A DNA stretch of 64,000 nt from Oleiphilaceae bacterium (GTDB taxonomy: Bacteria > Pseudomonadota > Gammaproteobacteria > Pseudomonadales > Oleiphilaceae): positions 124,001 through 188,000 of the forward strand of contig JAKVBL010000006.1 of NCBI GenBank assembly GCA_022447365.1, read 5' to 3'. Shown here one piece after another: positions 46,395-57,224 of this stretch. The position numbers and the translations under genes were made by a program. Below the pieces are notes generated by a model. The model was given only the letters and a program-made list of their open reading frames with translations, searched no databases and had not been told where the DNA came from. Position 1 is the first letter of the stretch, and every line of letters begins with the position of its first letter.

Positions 46395-46472
46395 TTGACG
46401 TAGTTCCATATTAAATAGTCCGACTATTTCGATTATACGTAATCTCTAACGTTGAATAATAAGAGTATAGAG

Positions 46473-47246
46473 ATGACTTTTTTATTTCGAAGAACAAAAT
46501 TCCTTTTTCTGTTGATACTTGGCGCAGTTTGTACGTCTGTGGCTTTTGCAGACCAACTTAGATTCATCGGCAAAGCTTATGATATTGATAGCAACGAGCT
46601 GTTGTACGTTGAACGTCATTATGTAGAGCTCTCAAAGCAAGGCGAGTACGTTCAATCGCAAGTCATTTATGAGGGTGCTCAAGGTCAGCGTATTGCCGAG
46701 AAAGCGCTTAATTTTTCAGGAGCTTCATCCTTACAGCCCTATCTTCAATTCGAACAATTTAATAGTGATATTCGCTATGAAACGACTTCAATGCGTGACG
46801 CCCTGTTCCTAGACAGTAGTGGTGAGAGAACGCGTTTTAGTTTGTCAGATTCAGGGCTGCCACTGGTTGTTGATAGTGGCTTCGATCGAATGGTGATCGA
46901 AAACTGGGATGACTTGGTATCCGGTCAAACTATCGAGTTTGAGTTCTTGGCTCTGAGCCGAAGTTCTACAGTCGGTTTTGAATTGAGCCGTGTGTCGCTA
47001 TCGGATGACAGTGTGCGTTTGCAGATTCAACCTTCAAATTGGGTCATTAACTTGTTAATGGACCCTATCGTTTTAGATTATTCGCTCGATACACAGAGGC
47101 TTTTGCGTTACGAAGGGCTTACGAATATTTATGCACCCGAAGTTGATGCAAATTATTCGGCGATTATTTTGTACGAATATGAAGAACCTCATCATATTGC
47201 AGATCGAGAGGCGTTAGATAGTGCGCCTACCAGTGTCGTGAATTAG
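46473..47246 (+). CDS. Secreted protein of unknown function in RpoE/ChrR operon
   Basis: A 257-residue protein with a signal peptide ending near VAFA (MTFLFRRTKFLFLLILGAVC at the start), no lipobox, and a beta-rich mature part (YVQSQVIYEGAQG, LRFIGKAYDIDSNELLY). The in-frame TTG start at 46452 is less likely than the ATG. Similar proteins of unknown role follow DUF2878 in related operons. A periplasmic lipid-binding role is possible but unproven. It begins 79 bases after DUF2878, a longer gap than others in the run. Confidence 0.75.
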   Translation: MTFLFRRTKFLFLLILGAVCTSVAFADQLRFIGKAYDIDSNELLYVERHYVELSKQGEYVQSQVIYEGAQGQRIAEKALNFSGASSLQPYLQFEQFNSDIRYETTSMRDALFLDSSGERTRFSLSDSGLPLVVDSGFDRMVIENWDDLVSGQTIEFEFLALSRSSTVGFELSRVSLSDDSVRLQIQPSNWVINLLMDPIVLDYSLDTQRLLRYEGLTNIYAPEVDANYSAIILYEYEEPHHIADREALDSAPTSVVN

Positions 47247-47280
47247 TTTTTCTAAGCGCAAGGCTGAATAGAGAGAAGTT

Positions 47281-47664
47281 ATGATAACGCTACGAATAAT
47301 TGGTGTTTTATATTTGTTGAGTGGTTTGTGGTGCCTGTTTCAGTACGAGCCTGCCGCGCAATATTTAGGCTTTGATTTAGCGACCAGTCTTGCTGCATCT
47401 GAATTTATGAGCGTTTATGGTGGATTACAGATTGGTCTTGCGCTGGGAATGTTTATTGGTGCGTCGATAAAGGCTGCGCAGTTTGGATCACTCTTAATGG
47501 CCTTGCTCGTCTCGGTAAGTTTGGCGTGCGCACGTGTGCTCAGTTTTGTGGTACACCCTGAAGCGCTCGCTCAGTCGGGCGCATGGATGTTGGCAGCACT
47601 AGAAATCACCATTGCAGTTTGTCTAGGGTGGGCTTTTCGTCGGTATCATCGTGCAGCCTCATAG
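47281..47664 (+). CDS. Small four-helix membrane protein (DUF4345-like)
   Basis: A 127-residue inner membrane protein with four hydrophobic segments and the motif FMSVYGGLQIGLALGMF near residue 42, resembling DUF4345-type proteins; the match is by eye and uncertain. RBS GAGAGAAG precedes the ATG. It closes the RpoE/ChrR-facing run and overlaps the convergent DUF523/DUF1722 gene by six bases. Function unknown. Confidence 0.65.
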   Translation: MITLRIIGVLYLLSGLWCLFQYEPAAQYLGFDLATSLAASEFMSVYGGLQIGLALGMFIGASIKAAQFGSLLMALLVSVSLACARVLSFVVHPEALAQSGAWMLAALEITIAVCLGWAFRRYHRAAS

Positions 47665-48642
47665 GTTGTTGAACAACATCAATTCACCCGGATGAGCATT
47701 TAAGTACATACAGTTATCTATCCACTCGATCGGATGACGTCTAAAGTGATGTTTCAATAGTACGATCGGCACGATCAGGGGCAAGATCCCGTCTCGATAC
47801 TTCAGAATCGTTTCTACTAACTCCGCTTTGTCTTCTTTGTCCAAATTGTTTTTCAGGAAACCTTGAAGGTGCTGCAGTACGTTTACGTGATTCTTTCTGG
47901 TCGCACGTATTTTGAGGATGCGCATCATCTCAACGAAGTAACATTCAGATAGCGACTCCACTTCTTGTTTGTTGCCGCCACCTAACATCGTTCCTAGAGC
48001 ACGAGTTCGGTCTTGGTCATGAGCTAAGAGAGAGTATTTGTAGGCGGCATGAAACTCGAGCAGCTTCTTCATGGTTAATCCGCTTTCTATCATGTCTTGC
48101 CAGTCTCGGTAGACATAAACACGTTTGATAAAGTTCTCGCGCAAAACGGCATCGCCCAATCGGCCTTCTTCTTCTACAGGTAGATTAGGGAAGTTCTTCA
48201 GCAGTACTTCAGCATACAAACCCGCACCAATTCGCTCGGGTACCAACTGCTTCGGATTTTTCCCTTTGTAGACCTTAACGCGTTCCATCCCGCAACTAGG
48301 TGAGTCCTTTTTTAAGATGTATCCGCACAAATCTTTATGCCAATCTTTCTGCTGTTCAGCGACATCACGTAACGCGATAGAAACGTCATGATCTTCAGTC
48401 TTTGTGCCTACCGCATGAATACCATCTTCACGTTCAACGAGACGAATCGTTTCTCGCGGGGTTCCAAGGCCAATAGCCATTTCTGGGCAGAAAGGATGAA
48501 AAGTAAAATATTGGCCAAGCGTATTAGAGATGTATGAGTGGTGTTTGTGGCCGGTATCGAAACGAACCTTTTCTCCAAGCAAACAGCTACTAATTCCAAT
48601 CAAAATACGTTCTTTATCTGGAAAGATTTGTTGATCAGGCAT
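47659..48642 (-). CDS. DUF523 and DUF1722 domain protein
   Basis: A 327-residue two-domain protein. The first half has the DUF523 pattern GISSCLLGEKVRFDTGHKH with CPEMAIGLGTPRETIRL and the Cys-rich KDSPSCGMERVKVY; the second half is DUF1722 (YbgA), with LLAHDQDRTRALGTMLG. Such fusions usually neighbour DNA photolyase (phr), which is missing here. The Cys pairs may bind metal. Start ATG 48642 is preceded by GGAA; the TTG thirteen codons upstream is unlikely. It is convergent with the lipid operon and probably its own unit. Confidence 0.9.
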   Translation of the reverse strand: MPDQQIFPDKERILIGISSCLLGEKVRFDTGHKHHSYISNTLGQYFTFHPFCPEMAIGLGTPRETIRLVEREDGIHAVGTKTEDHDVSIALRDVAEQQKDWHKDLCGYILKKDSPSCGMERVKVYKGKNPKQLVPERIGAGLYAEVLLKNFPNLPVEEEGRLGDAVLRENFIKRVYVYRDWQDMIESGLTMKKLLEFHAAYKYSLLAHDQDRTRALGTMLGGGNKQEVESLSECYFVEMMRILKIRATRKNHVNVLQHLQGFLKNNLDKEDKAELVETILKYRDGILPLIVPIVLLKHHFRRHPIEWIDNCMYLNAHPGELMLFNNL

Positions 48643-48763
48643 TCGAAATTCCAATTTGAAATAGAGAAATTGTATACGCAACTAAAGTAGCAAAGGATTG
48701 GAATATGAGAAATATAAGCCTTTGCGAAAACGCGTGCTCAGACTCATGTTTCTATTGATTACC

Positions 48764-51700
48764 TCATTGCTCTGCTAAGGCTGGTGCTTCGCGTTTGCCA
48801 CGGAATTTGCGCCATTTTGCGCTGGTATTAGCGCCTAGCACGAGAAGTGCTGGAGTGAGTAACAGGGTGAGAATAGTCGCAAAGCCTAGACCGCCAGCTA
48901 TCGCGCTCGACAATTGACGCCACCATTGTGTCGATGGGGCACCGAAGCTAATGTCGCGTCCAATAAAGTCGATGTTCATTGCCATAACCATAGGAATTAG
49001 TCCTAGAATAGTGGTGCCGGCTGTGAGCAATACTGGGCGTAAACGAATTTCGCCAGTTGCCAAAGCCGCATCGAATGGCCGGTAACCGTCTTTGATGTAA
49101 GCGTTATAGGTGTCGATCAATACAATGTTGTTATTCACGACAATGCCCGCGAGTGCGATGATTCCGAGTCCTACCATAACTACGCCGAATGGTTGCGCGG
49201 TAATCAGCAAGCCAAGCAGTACACCGAAGGTTGAGAACACGATGGCACTCAGAACTAAGAAGCTCTGATAGAAGCTATTAAACTGAATCACTAAGATTAG
49301 AAGCATCAAGAAAATCGCGAGAATGAAAGCGGTTCCCAAGAAAGTCATTGTTTCTTGTTGGTCTTGCTGTTCACCTTTTAACTTGAAACGTACGTCAGGT
49401 TGAAAAGACTCTCCCTCAATTGAGGCAAAGAGTTCTTGGATCTTATCTGTCGGCAGAAGTCCTTCTTCCACTTCAGACTGCAAAAGAACCGCACGGCGGC
49501 TATCTGCACGTTTGATTGTGCCGGTTTTTGGAGCAGGCTTTAAGTGTACAAAGTTCCCAAGTGGAACCATTCCCACATTGGTTTGAATACGAAGGCTCTG
49601 CAAAGCTTCTAGTGTTCGTTTCTGAGATGGGAAGCGGATGTTGATATCGACTTCTTCATCAGTGTCATCTGGACGATATTCTGCAACCTTAACGCCATTA
49701 GTAAGAAGCTGGATGGCGGTACCAATTAATACTATATCTGCGCCTGCGCGAGCAGCGCCTTCGCGATTAACTTCCATTTGCCATTCTATGCCAGGCAGCG
49801 CGCGGTCATCTTCAATATCTTTGAAGCCACCTAGTTTCGCCATATGCGAGCGCAGTATTTCGATCGTTTGATCGATATGCTCTGGGTAAATTGCTGATAC
49901 CTGAATCTGAATCGCTTTACCGCCTGAAGGGCCGTTATCAGCTTTACGAAACTCTAGTTTTACACCAGGAATATCTTTGGTTTTTTCAGCCATTTCAGCA
50001 AGAATGACACTCGCGGTGCGTCTTTCGTCCCATGGAATAAACTGGAAATCCACAGAGCCAATGACGTCTTCTGCCATTTGATCTTGAGCTCGATTAAAGG
50101 ATCTCGCATAGACAGACTTGAGTTCTGGCATATTGAAGAAATTACGTTCAACCTCCTTCAACAGCGCATCTTTTTCATAGATTGAGAGATCTCCGCGTGC
50201 CGATACCAGAACTTTTGCGTTATCCGGTTCTACGTCAGGGAAAAACTCGACACCTTTGCCAAAACTGCCATAAGCAATCATGATTGCGACGACGATAGAG
50301 ATATTACCTAACAGCGTTAAGAGCGGTCTTTTAAGTAGTGCTCTTAGGACTTTTGAATAAGCCAAGGTGAAGCGATTATCAGATTGTGCTTCTTCGCTTT
50401 TTATTTTGCTGCCACCAAGTGAAGCACCAAGAACTGGCAAGAAGAGTAGTGCGACCACGAGAGACGCACACAAACAAATAATGACCGTAATGGGTAAGAA
50501 TTTCATGAATTCGCCCACCACGCCAGGCCAAGCGATCAAAGGTAGAAACACTGCTAAAGTCGTTGCTGTTGACGCAATAATGGGCCATGCCATTCGACGC
50601 GAAGCTTTAGAGAATGCTTTGTCTGAACTTAAGCCTGCTTCTTGATTTCGAGACGCTAATTCCGTAACAACGATGGCGCCATCGACTAGCATCCCCACTA
50701 CCAAGATCAAGCTAAAAAGCACAACAATATTAAGCGTAAGCCCCATAAAATTAATGATCAGAATACTACTCAGGAAGGAAGCTGGAATAGCAAGGCCAAC
50801 TAGAATTGATGAGCGTAAGCCGAGTGCGCCAACAATAACGATCATCACCATGATGATGGCACTAATGACGTTGTTTTGAAGGTCTTCGAGCATCGTGATG
50901 ATATCTTTAGACTTGTCAAGAATGACGTTGTACTCGAGCGTTTCGGGCCAGTATTGTTCCTTCTCGGCAATAATGGCTTTTATCTCTTCGGTAACAGCAA
51001 TAATGTTTGCGCCGAGACGTTTTTTAACCTCAAGAGTGAGTGCTTGCTTACCATTTACTCTGGCGAAACCGTTAGGGTCTTTGAAGGTTCTTTTGATGCT
51101 TGCGACATCGCGGAATGGCACAACGGTGCCGGCTTCAACTTTAATGGGCATCGACATTATGTCATCGAGATCTTCGATGACGCCCGAGACTTTCATTACT
51201 TGGCGTCCAGCACCATTATCAATGGCGCCTGCCGCGACAAGACGATTATTTCGAGAAACAACGTTCAGCACGCTTTCAAAATCGATACCGTAAGTTTCAA
51301 GAATGAGGGGGTCGACAATAACTTCTAGCAATTCTTCGCGCTCACCGGCGATATCGACTTCTAACACACCACCTAAGGCTTCAATGTCGTCGCGCAAGTC
51401 ACGGGCAATTGCAAGCAAGTTTCGTTCGGGTAACGCGCCCCCTAAACTAATGCTCATGACGGGGAAGAGTGCGACGTTAATTTCGTTTACTGTCGGCTCA
51501 TCACTACCTTCGGGGAGCTTAGATTTAGCTCGATCGACCTTTTCTCGCACATCATCTAGTGCTGCATCGCCATCAAATCCAGCATCGAACTCTAGCGTGA
51601 CAGAAGCGTGTCCTTCGCCAGCGATAGAGGTCATTTCTTTTACGCCCTCTATTGATTTGAGCTCTTTCTCCATCGGACGCACGAGCAATCGCTCTGCATC

Positions 51701-51922
51701 TTCGGGAGAAATGCCTTCATAGGTCATGGATACGTAGATCCATGGAATAGGGATATCTGGCTCAGACTCTTTAGGTATTGAGTTGTAAGAAGCGATACCT
51801 GCGATGAGCAGGAAGAACAAAATTAGCAGTGCGGCACGTTGACGACGAATCGCCCAGTCGACGACATGAGATTTATGCTCGCCCTGAGAGCTAGCAGCGC
51901 TTAAATCGGTTTTTGCGATCAT
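48764..51922 (-). CDS. RND efflux transporter permease subunit
   Basis: Inner membrane RND pump (1052 aa) of the AcrB superfamily. N-terminal helix (RQRAALLILFFLLIAGIASY), porter segments near residues 60-330, and the second helix cluster with GMLVDGAIVVTEL near residue 409 are visible. In AcrB the equivalent has two Asp (VDD); here the second is Gly. The C-terminal helices include ALAGIVVNNNIVLIDTY. The start overlaps the adaptor gene's stop by four bases, so both form one operon. The substrate, drug or otherwise, cannot be told; no outer membrane channel gene is adjacent. Confidence 0.93.
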   Translation of the reverse strand: MIAKTDLSAASSQGEHKSHVVDWAIRRQRAALLILFFLLIAGIASYNSIPKESEPDIPIPWIYVSMTYEGISPEDAERLLVRPMEKELKSIEGVKEMTSIAGEGHASVTLEFDAGFDGDAALDDVREKVDRAKSKLPEGSDEPTVNEINVALFPVMSISLGGALPERNLLAIARDLRDDIEALGGVLEVDIAGEREELLEVIVDPLILETYGIDFESVLNVVSRNNRLVAAGAIDNGAGRQVMKVSGVIEDLDDIMSMPIKVEAGTVVPFRDVASIKRTFKDPNGFARVNGKQALTLEVKKRLGANIIAVTEEIKAIIAEKEQYWPETLEYNVILDKSKDIITMLEDLQNNVISAIIMVMIVIVGALGLRSSILVGLAIPASFLSSILIINFMGLTLNIVVLFSLILVVGMLVDGAIVVTELASRNQEAGLSSDKAFSKASRRMAWPIIASTATTLAVFLPLIAWPGVVGEFMKFLPITVIICLCASLVVALLFLPVLGASLGGSKIKSEEAQSDNRFTLAYSKVLRALLKRPLLTLLGNISIVVAIMIAYGSFGKGVEFFPDVEPDNAKVLVSARGDLSIYEKDALLKEVERNFFNMPELKSVYARSFNRAQDQMAEDVIGSVDFQFIPWDERRTASVILAEMAEKTKDIPGVKLEFRKADNGPSGGKAIQIQVSAIYPEHIDQTIEILRSHMAKLGGFKDIEDDRALPGIEWQMEVNREGAARAGADIVLIGTAIQLLTNGVKVAEYRPDDTDEEVDINIRFPSQKRTLEALQSLRIQTNVGMVPLGNFVHLKPAPKTGTIKRADSRRAVLLQSEVEEGLLPTDKIQELFASIEGESFQPDVRFKLKGEQQDQQETMTFLGTAFILAIFLMLLILVIQFNSFYQSFLVLSAIVFSTFGVLLGLLITAQPFGVVMVGLGIIALAGIVVNNNIVLIDTYNAYIKDGYRPFDAALATGEIRLRPVLLTAGTTILGLIPMVMAMNIDFIGRDISFGAPSTQWWRQLSSAIAGGLGFATILTLLLTPALLVLGANTSAKWRKFRGKREAPALAEQ

Positions 51923-53025
51923 GCATCGACCTCAGTGTCTGCGTCGACATTGGTTTCGATTTGTCCTTCAATAGCGATATCGACCGTTTGTCCCTTTGCA
52001 ACAAAAGCCTGTCCGACAACGATTAGATTAAGGTTTTCTGGTAGGCCTGATAACCAAACGCCATCGCTATCATTTTTGATAATCTCAACCACATAGCGAA
52101 CTACTTGATTGCTCTCATCAACAGCATTTACATAAATGCTGCCATCAGCAGCTAAGCTCAAAATTGATGATGAGACTTTGTGCGCAAGAATGTCTCCGAG
52201 CTGTAGTCGAACGCGCGCACTTTGGCCAAGACGAGGGTTGCTCTTTGACTGTGCAGTCGCTTCGATTCTAAATGTTCGTGTTGCTGGGTCCGCTTGGCTT
52301 GAGATGTATGAAAGTTGCCCTTCAATTGTTGTTCCGTCTAAAAGGTCAGCGTTGACAGTTTGTCCAAGCTTAATCTTGGAAACATGTTGTTGAGGTACGC
52401 GCGCTATGATTTTAATGTGCTGGTCGTCAATCAAGTCGATGAGTGGGTCGCCGGCTTGAACATAATCACCTAGCTCCACATGGCGATAGTTAGCGATGCC
52501 CTCAAATGCCGCACCAATACGCGTATGGCCAAGTTCAACGGTTATTTGCTCTACCGATGATTTGGCTGCTGCGAGATTTGCTAAGGCTTGTTCGAGTTGA
52601 TTTCCTGAAACGAGTTTTCGTTGTTTTAACTGTTGTGCTGCTTTTAGCTCTGCTTCACGTAGCTTTAATTCTGCTTGAGCTTGTTCAAGGCGCGCTTGTC
52701 GATCTGAAATGGCGATATTGAGCATGACTTGATTTTGCTGAACACGCGTTCCGCTCTCGACGCCAATGTTGGTAATGCTGCCATGAGTTTCAGCTTTCAC
52801 CGTGATCGCACGAGCCGGTTCGATGTCGCCTTGTAGGGTAATAATATCGGCAACAGTTTCGGCAACCATTGGACGAACCGTGACTTTAAATAATTCTTTT
52901 GGTGTTGTTTGTTCTTCAGATGCGGATTCATTAACTTGCGTAGCTGGCTGATTCGATGAGCCAGAAAAAAGCCAACCCAGAACTGCGATGCTGAGGCCAA
53001 GGGCAATAAGTACAGAACGATTCAT
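51919..53025 (-). CDS. RND efflux periplasmic adaptor subunit
   Basis: A 368-residue membrane fusion protein that links the inner membrane pump to an outer membrane channel. An N-terminal hydrophobic segment (LIALGLSIAVLGWLF) is followed by a biotinyl-lipoyl half (GDIEPARAITVKAETHGSI), a coiled-coil arm (residues ~110-165, QARLEQAQAELKLREAE), and beta-barrel part VNADLLDGTTIEGQLSY. It precedes the permease gene in the same operon. No regulator is adjacent. Confidence 0.92.
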   Translation of the reverse strand: MNRSVLIALGLSIAVLGWLFSGSSNQPATQVNESASEEQTTPKELFKVTVRPMVAETVADIITLQGDIEPARAITVKAETHGSITNIGVESGTRVQQNQVMLNIAISDRQARLEQAQAELKLREAELKAAQQLKQRKLVSGNQLEQALANLAAAKSSVEQITVELGHTRIGAAFEGIANYRHVELGDYVQAGDPLIDLIDDQHIKIIARVPQQHVSKIKLGQTVNADLLDGTTIEGQLSYISSQADPATRTFRIEATAQSKSNPRLGQSARVRLQLGDILAHKVSSSILSLAADGSIYVNAVDESNQVVRYVVEIIKNDSDGVWLSGLPENLNLIVVGQAFVAKGQTVDIAIEGQIETNVDADTEVDA

Positions 53026-53154
53026 TGTTATCCTAGAGCTAGTTTATTGTATTAAGGGAAGAGTGCGTGATGCGAAAGCGGTCTAGTCTGACGCAAATGG
53101 TCAACTAATCCAATTGGTCTTTCCTTTTATTGGTGTTAAGTTGTGCCTTTAATA

Positions 53155-53541
53155 ATGAAAAACGAGACCTTTGTGGCACTTCAATTGGCACGTATTCACG
53201 TTGAGAATTTACGGCTCCGAACCTTTATCGGTTTCAATCAAGAAGAGCTCATAAAGCAACAAGATGTGGTGATTAATCTTTGGATTGATTATCCCGCGCA
53301 TACGGCCTGTGATAGTGATGACCATCATGACGCGTTAGATTATAAAGTCATTACCAAAGCCGTGATTAATCTTGTCGAAAAGGGACATTTCAAACTTCTC
53401 GAAAAGTTATGTTCAGAAATTCTTGATATCATTATGGCTCACGCGAATGCACAAATAGCTCAGGTAAAGGTCGAAAAGCCACATGCCTTGCGTTTTGCTG
53501 ATTCTGTTTCTGTTACTCTAAGTGCGACTCAACATGCCTAA
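53155..53541 (+). CDS. folX: Dihydroneopterin triphosphate 2'-epimerase FolX
   Basis: A 128-residue tunnelling-fold pterin enzyme. IHVENLRLRTFIGFNQEELIK followed by QQDVVINLWIDYPA and ALRFADSVSVTLS matches FolX far better than FolB (FolB normally lacks the NLRLRTFIG wording). It converts dihydroneopterin triphosphate to the monapterin form. Start ATG 53155 is chosen; GTG 53143 is in frame, and neither has a strong ribosome site. The stop lies inside the next gene by eight bases. Confidence 0.9.
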   Translation: MKNETFVALQLARIHVENLRLRTFIGFNQEELIKQQDVVINLWIDYPAHTACDSDDHHDALDYKVITKAVINLVEKGHFKLLEKLCSEILDIIMAHANAQIAQVKVEKPHALRFADSVSVTLSATQHA

Positions 53542-54169
53542 CATTACTCGTTTACTTCAGCTTCTTTTTATTTTGAGTCTTACCGTTATTTCTGGATGCT
53601 CTACAACGACCTCAAATGTTCATGATGTCATGGAAGAGGTTGACCGTTCTGATTTGTCCTACATCAACATAGCTGTCACTGGGGCGGAGATCCAAACGGC
53701 TTTGCAAGACAGTGGTCGTCTATTTGAATTGCATCATCGAAGCGCTGAAGTGTTGAATCTGATTCAAGACGTGGTTCGTTACTATGGCTTCAACTTGGTG
53801 GACGAAGACGAGGCGGATTTTGTTCTCGATATCCAGCAAGCATTGCCGGACGGCGGAGCATGTGTTCATGGCATGGAATCCTTTCGCGACAACTTTACCT
53901 ACTCTACTTCAGTGCTTACCTTGGGGATTGTTCCAGCGAAAGGTGCGCATTGTATTGTGATTACAGCCGGACTCTACACAGAGTATGTCGACGATAGTAC
54001 CGCGATCGGTGAATTTATCTCGAATACCGGCTGGGTGAGAATTTACGCCGGTGTTGCTGAAATTGATAATTATCGCAAGACGGTGACTAAGCGTGACGAA
54101 ATTCGGGCGCTTGAAGCCTCAGCAGCCGGACTTTTAAATCTGTTGATTGAAGAAGGCGCCTTCAAATAA
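53534..54169 (+). CDS. Hypothetical lipoprotein
   Basis: A 211-residue lipoprotein with lipobox ISGC (Cys22) after a clear signal (MPNITRLLQLLFILSLTVIS). The mature part begins TTTSNVHDVMEEVDRSDLSY; Cys residues occur in DGGACVHG and KGAHCIVIT. No domain is recognised. The ATG at 53534 overlaps folX, which suggests coupling, though no functional link is known. It would be anchored in the outer or inner membrane facing the periplasm. Confidence 0.75.
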   Translation: MPNITRLLQLLFILSLTVISGCSTTTSNVHDVMEEVDRSDLSYINIAVTGAEIQTALQDSGRLFELHHRSAEVLNLIQDVVRYYGFNLVDEDEADFVLDIQQALPDGGACVHGMESFRDNFTYSTSVLTLGIVPAKGAHCIVITAGLYTEYVDDSTAIGEFISNTGWVRIYAGVAEIDNYRKTVTKRDEIRALEASAAGLLNLLIEEGAFK

Positions 54170-56692
<2,523 letters not shown>

Positions 56693-56732
56693 GCGTTAAG
56701 ACGCTTCATTCATTTGAGGTGAGTCTAATACT

Positions 56733-56765
56733 AAAAGCTAGTACAGAAATGTACTGGCTTTTTTT
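56733..56765 (+). terminator. Rho-independent terminator after icd
   Basis: AAAGCTAGTAC, loop AGAAAT, GTACTGGCTT and a T run. About 40 bases after the icd stop. Confidence 0.85.
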
Positions 56766-57224
56766 GCCTGAAAATTAGAGCTGGGATTACGTTTATAGTG
56801 TTCTCTACTTCGAGTTTTACATTTCATATGAAAGTAGTGAGAGAGCAGTCTTATGTGTGTTTCAAGCTGGTGCGCCTTGATCACTTGTTGGGCGTTATTT
56901 ACTGCAACGCATTCTAATCTATTGTTGTTATCCCCTTAAGTTGTTGTTTATAAATTGATTTTTTAAACTTTCTAGAGTTGGCAAGCATTCTGCTATGTGT
57001 CCTTTGACAGTTAAACAGCACAGTGCGAGTAGCTGGAAATTGTCAGGCCTTTCGAGAGAAGGTTTTGAATGAAAGGAACTTTTTTCATGGAAGATTATGG
57101 CGGCCCGGGGACTGGCCGCTTTTTTTTGCCTGAAATTTTTAGAATAGCGATCAGTCTTCTCTTTTTTGTTTAGCGCAGTGTTCTTGACTATAACTCCCAT
57201 GCAAATCACAGCAGGATTGTCATT
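56766..57224. other. Gene-free stretch with an unpaired terminator (possible small RNA)
   Basis: About 460 bases without an annotated gene. A strong hairpin plus T8 at 57100-57127 lies on the + strand with no coding gene ahead of it, other than short open frames such as a 28-codon one near 56852. This could be the end of a small RNA transcribed from somewhere after 56800. Confidence 0.5.
57100..57127 (+). terminator. Strong orphan terminator
   Basis: GCGGCC-cggggact-GGCCGC followed by eight T. It does not close any protein gene on this strand. Confidence 0.8.

Noticed and set aside
53155..53541. Dihydroneopterin aldolase FolB
   Set aside because: The NLRLRTFIG and QDVVIN wording matches FolX of E. 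coli much more closely.
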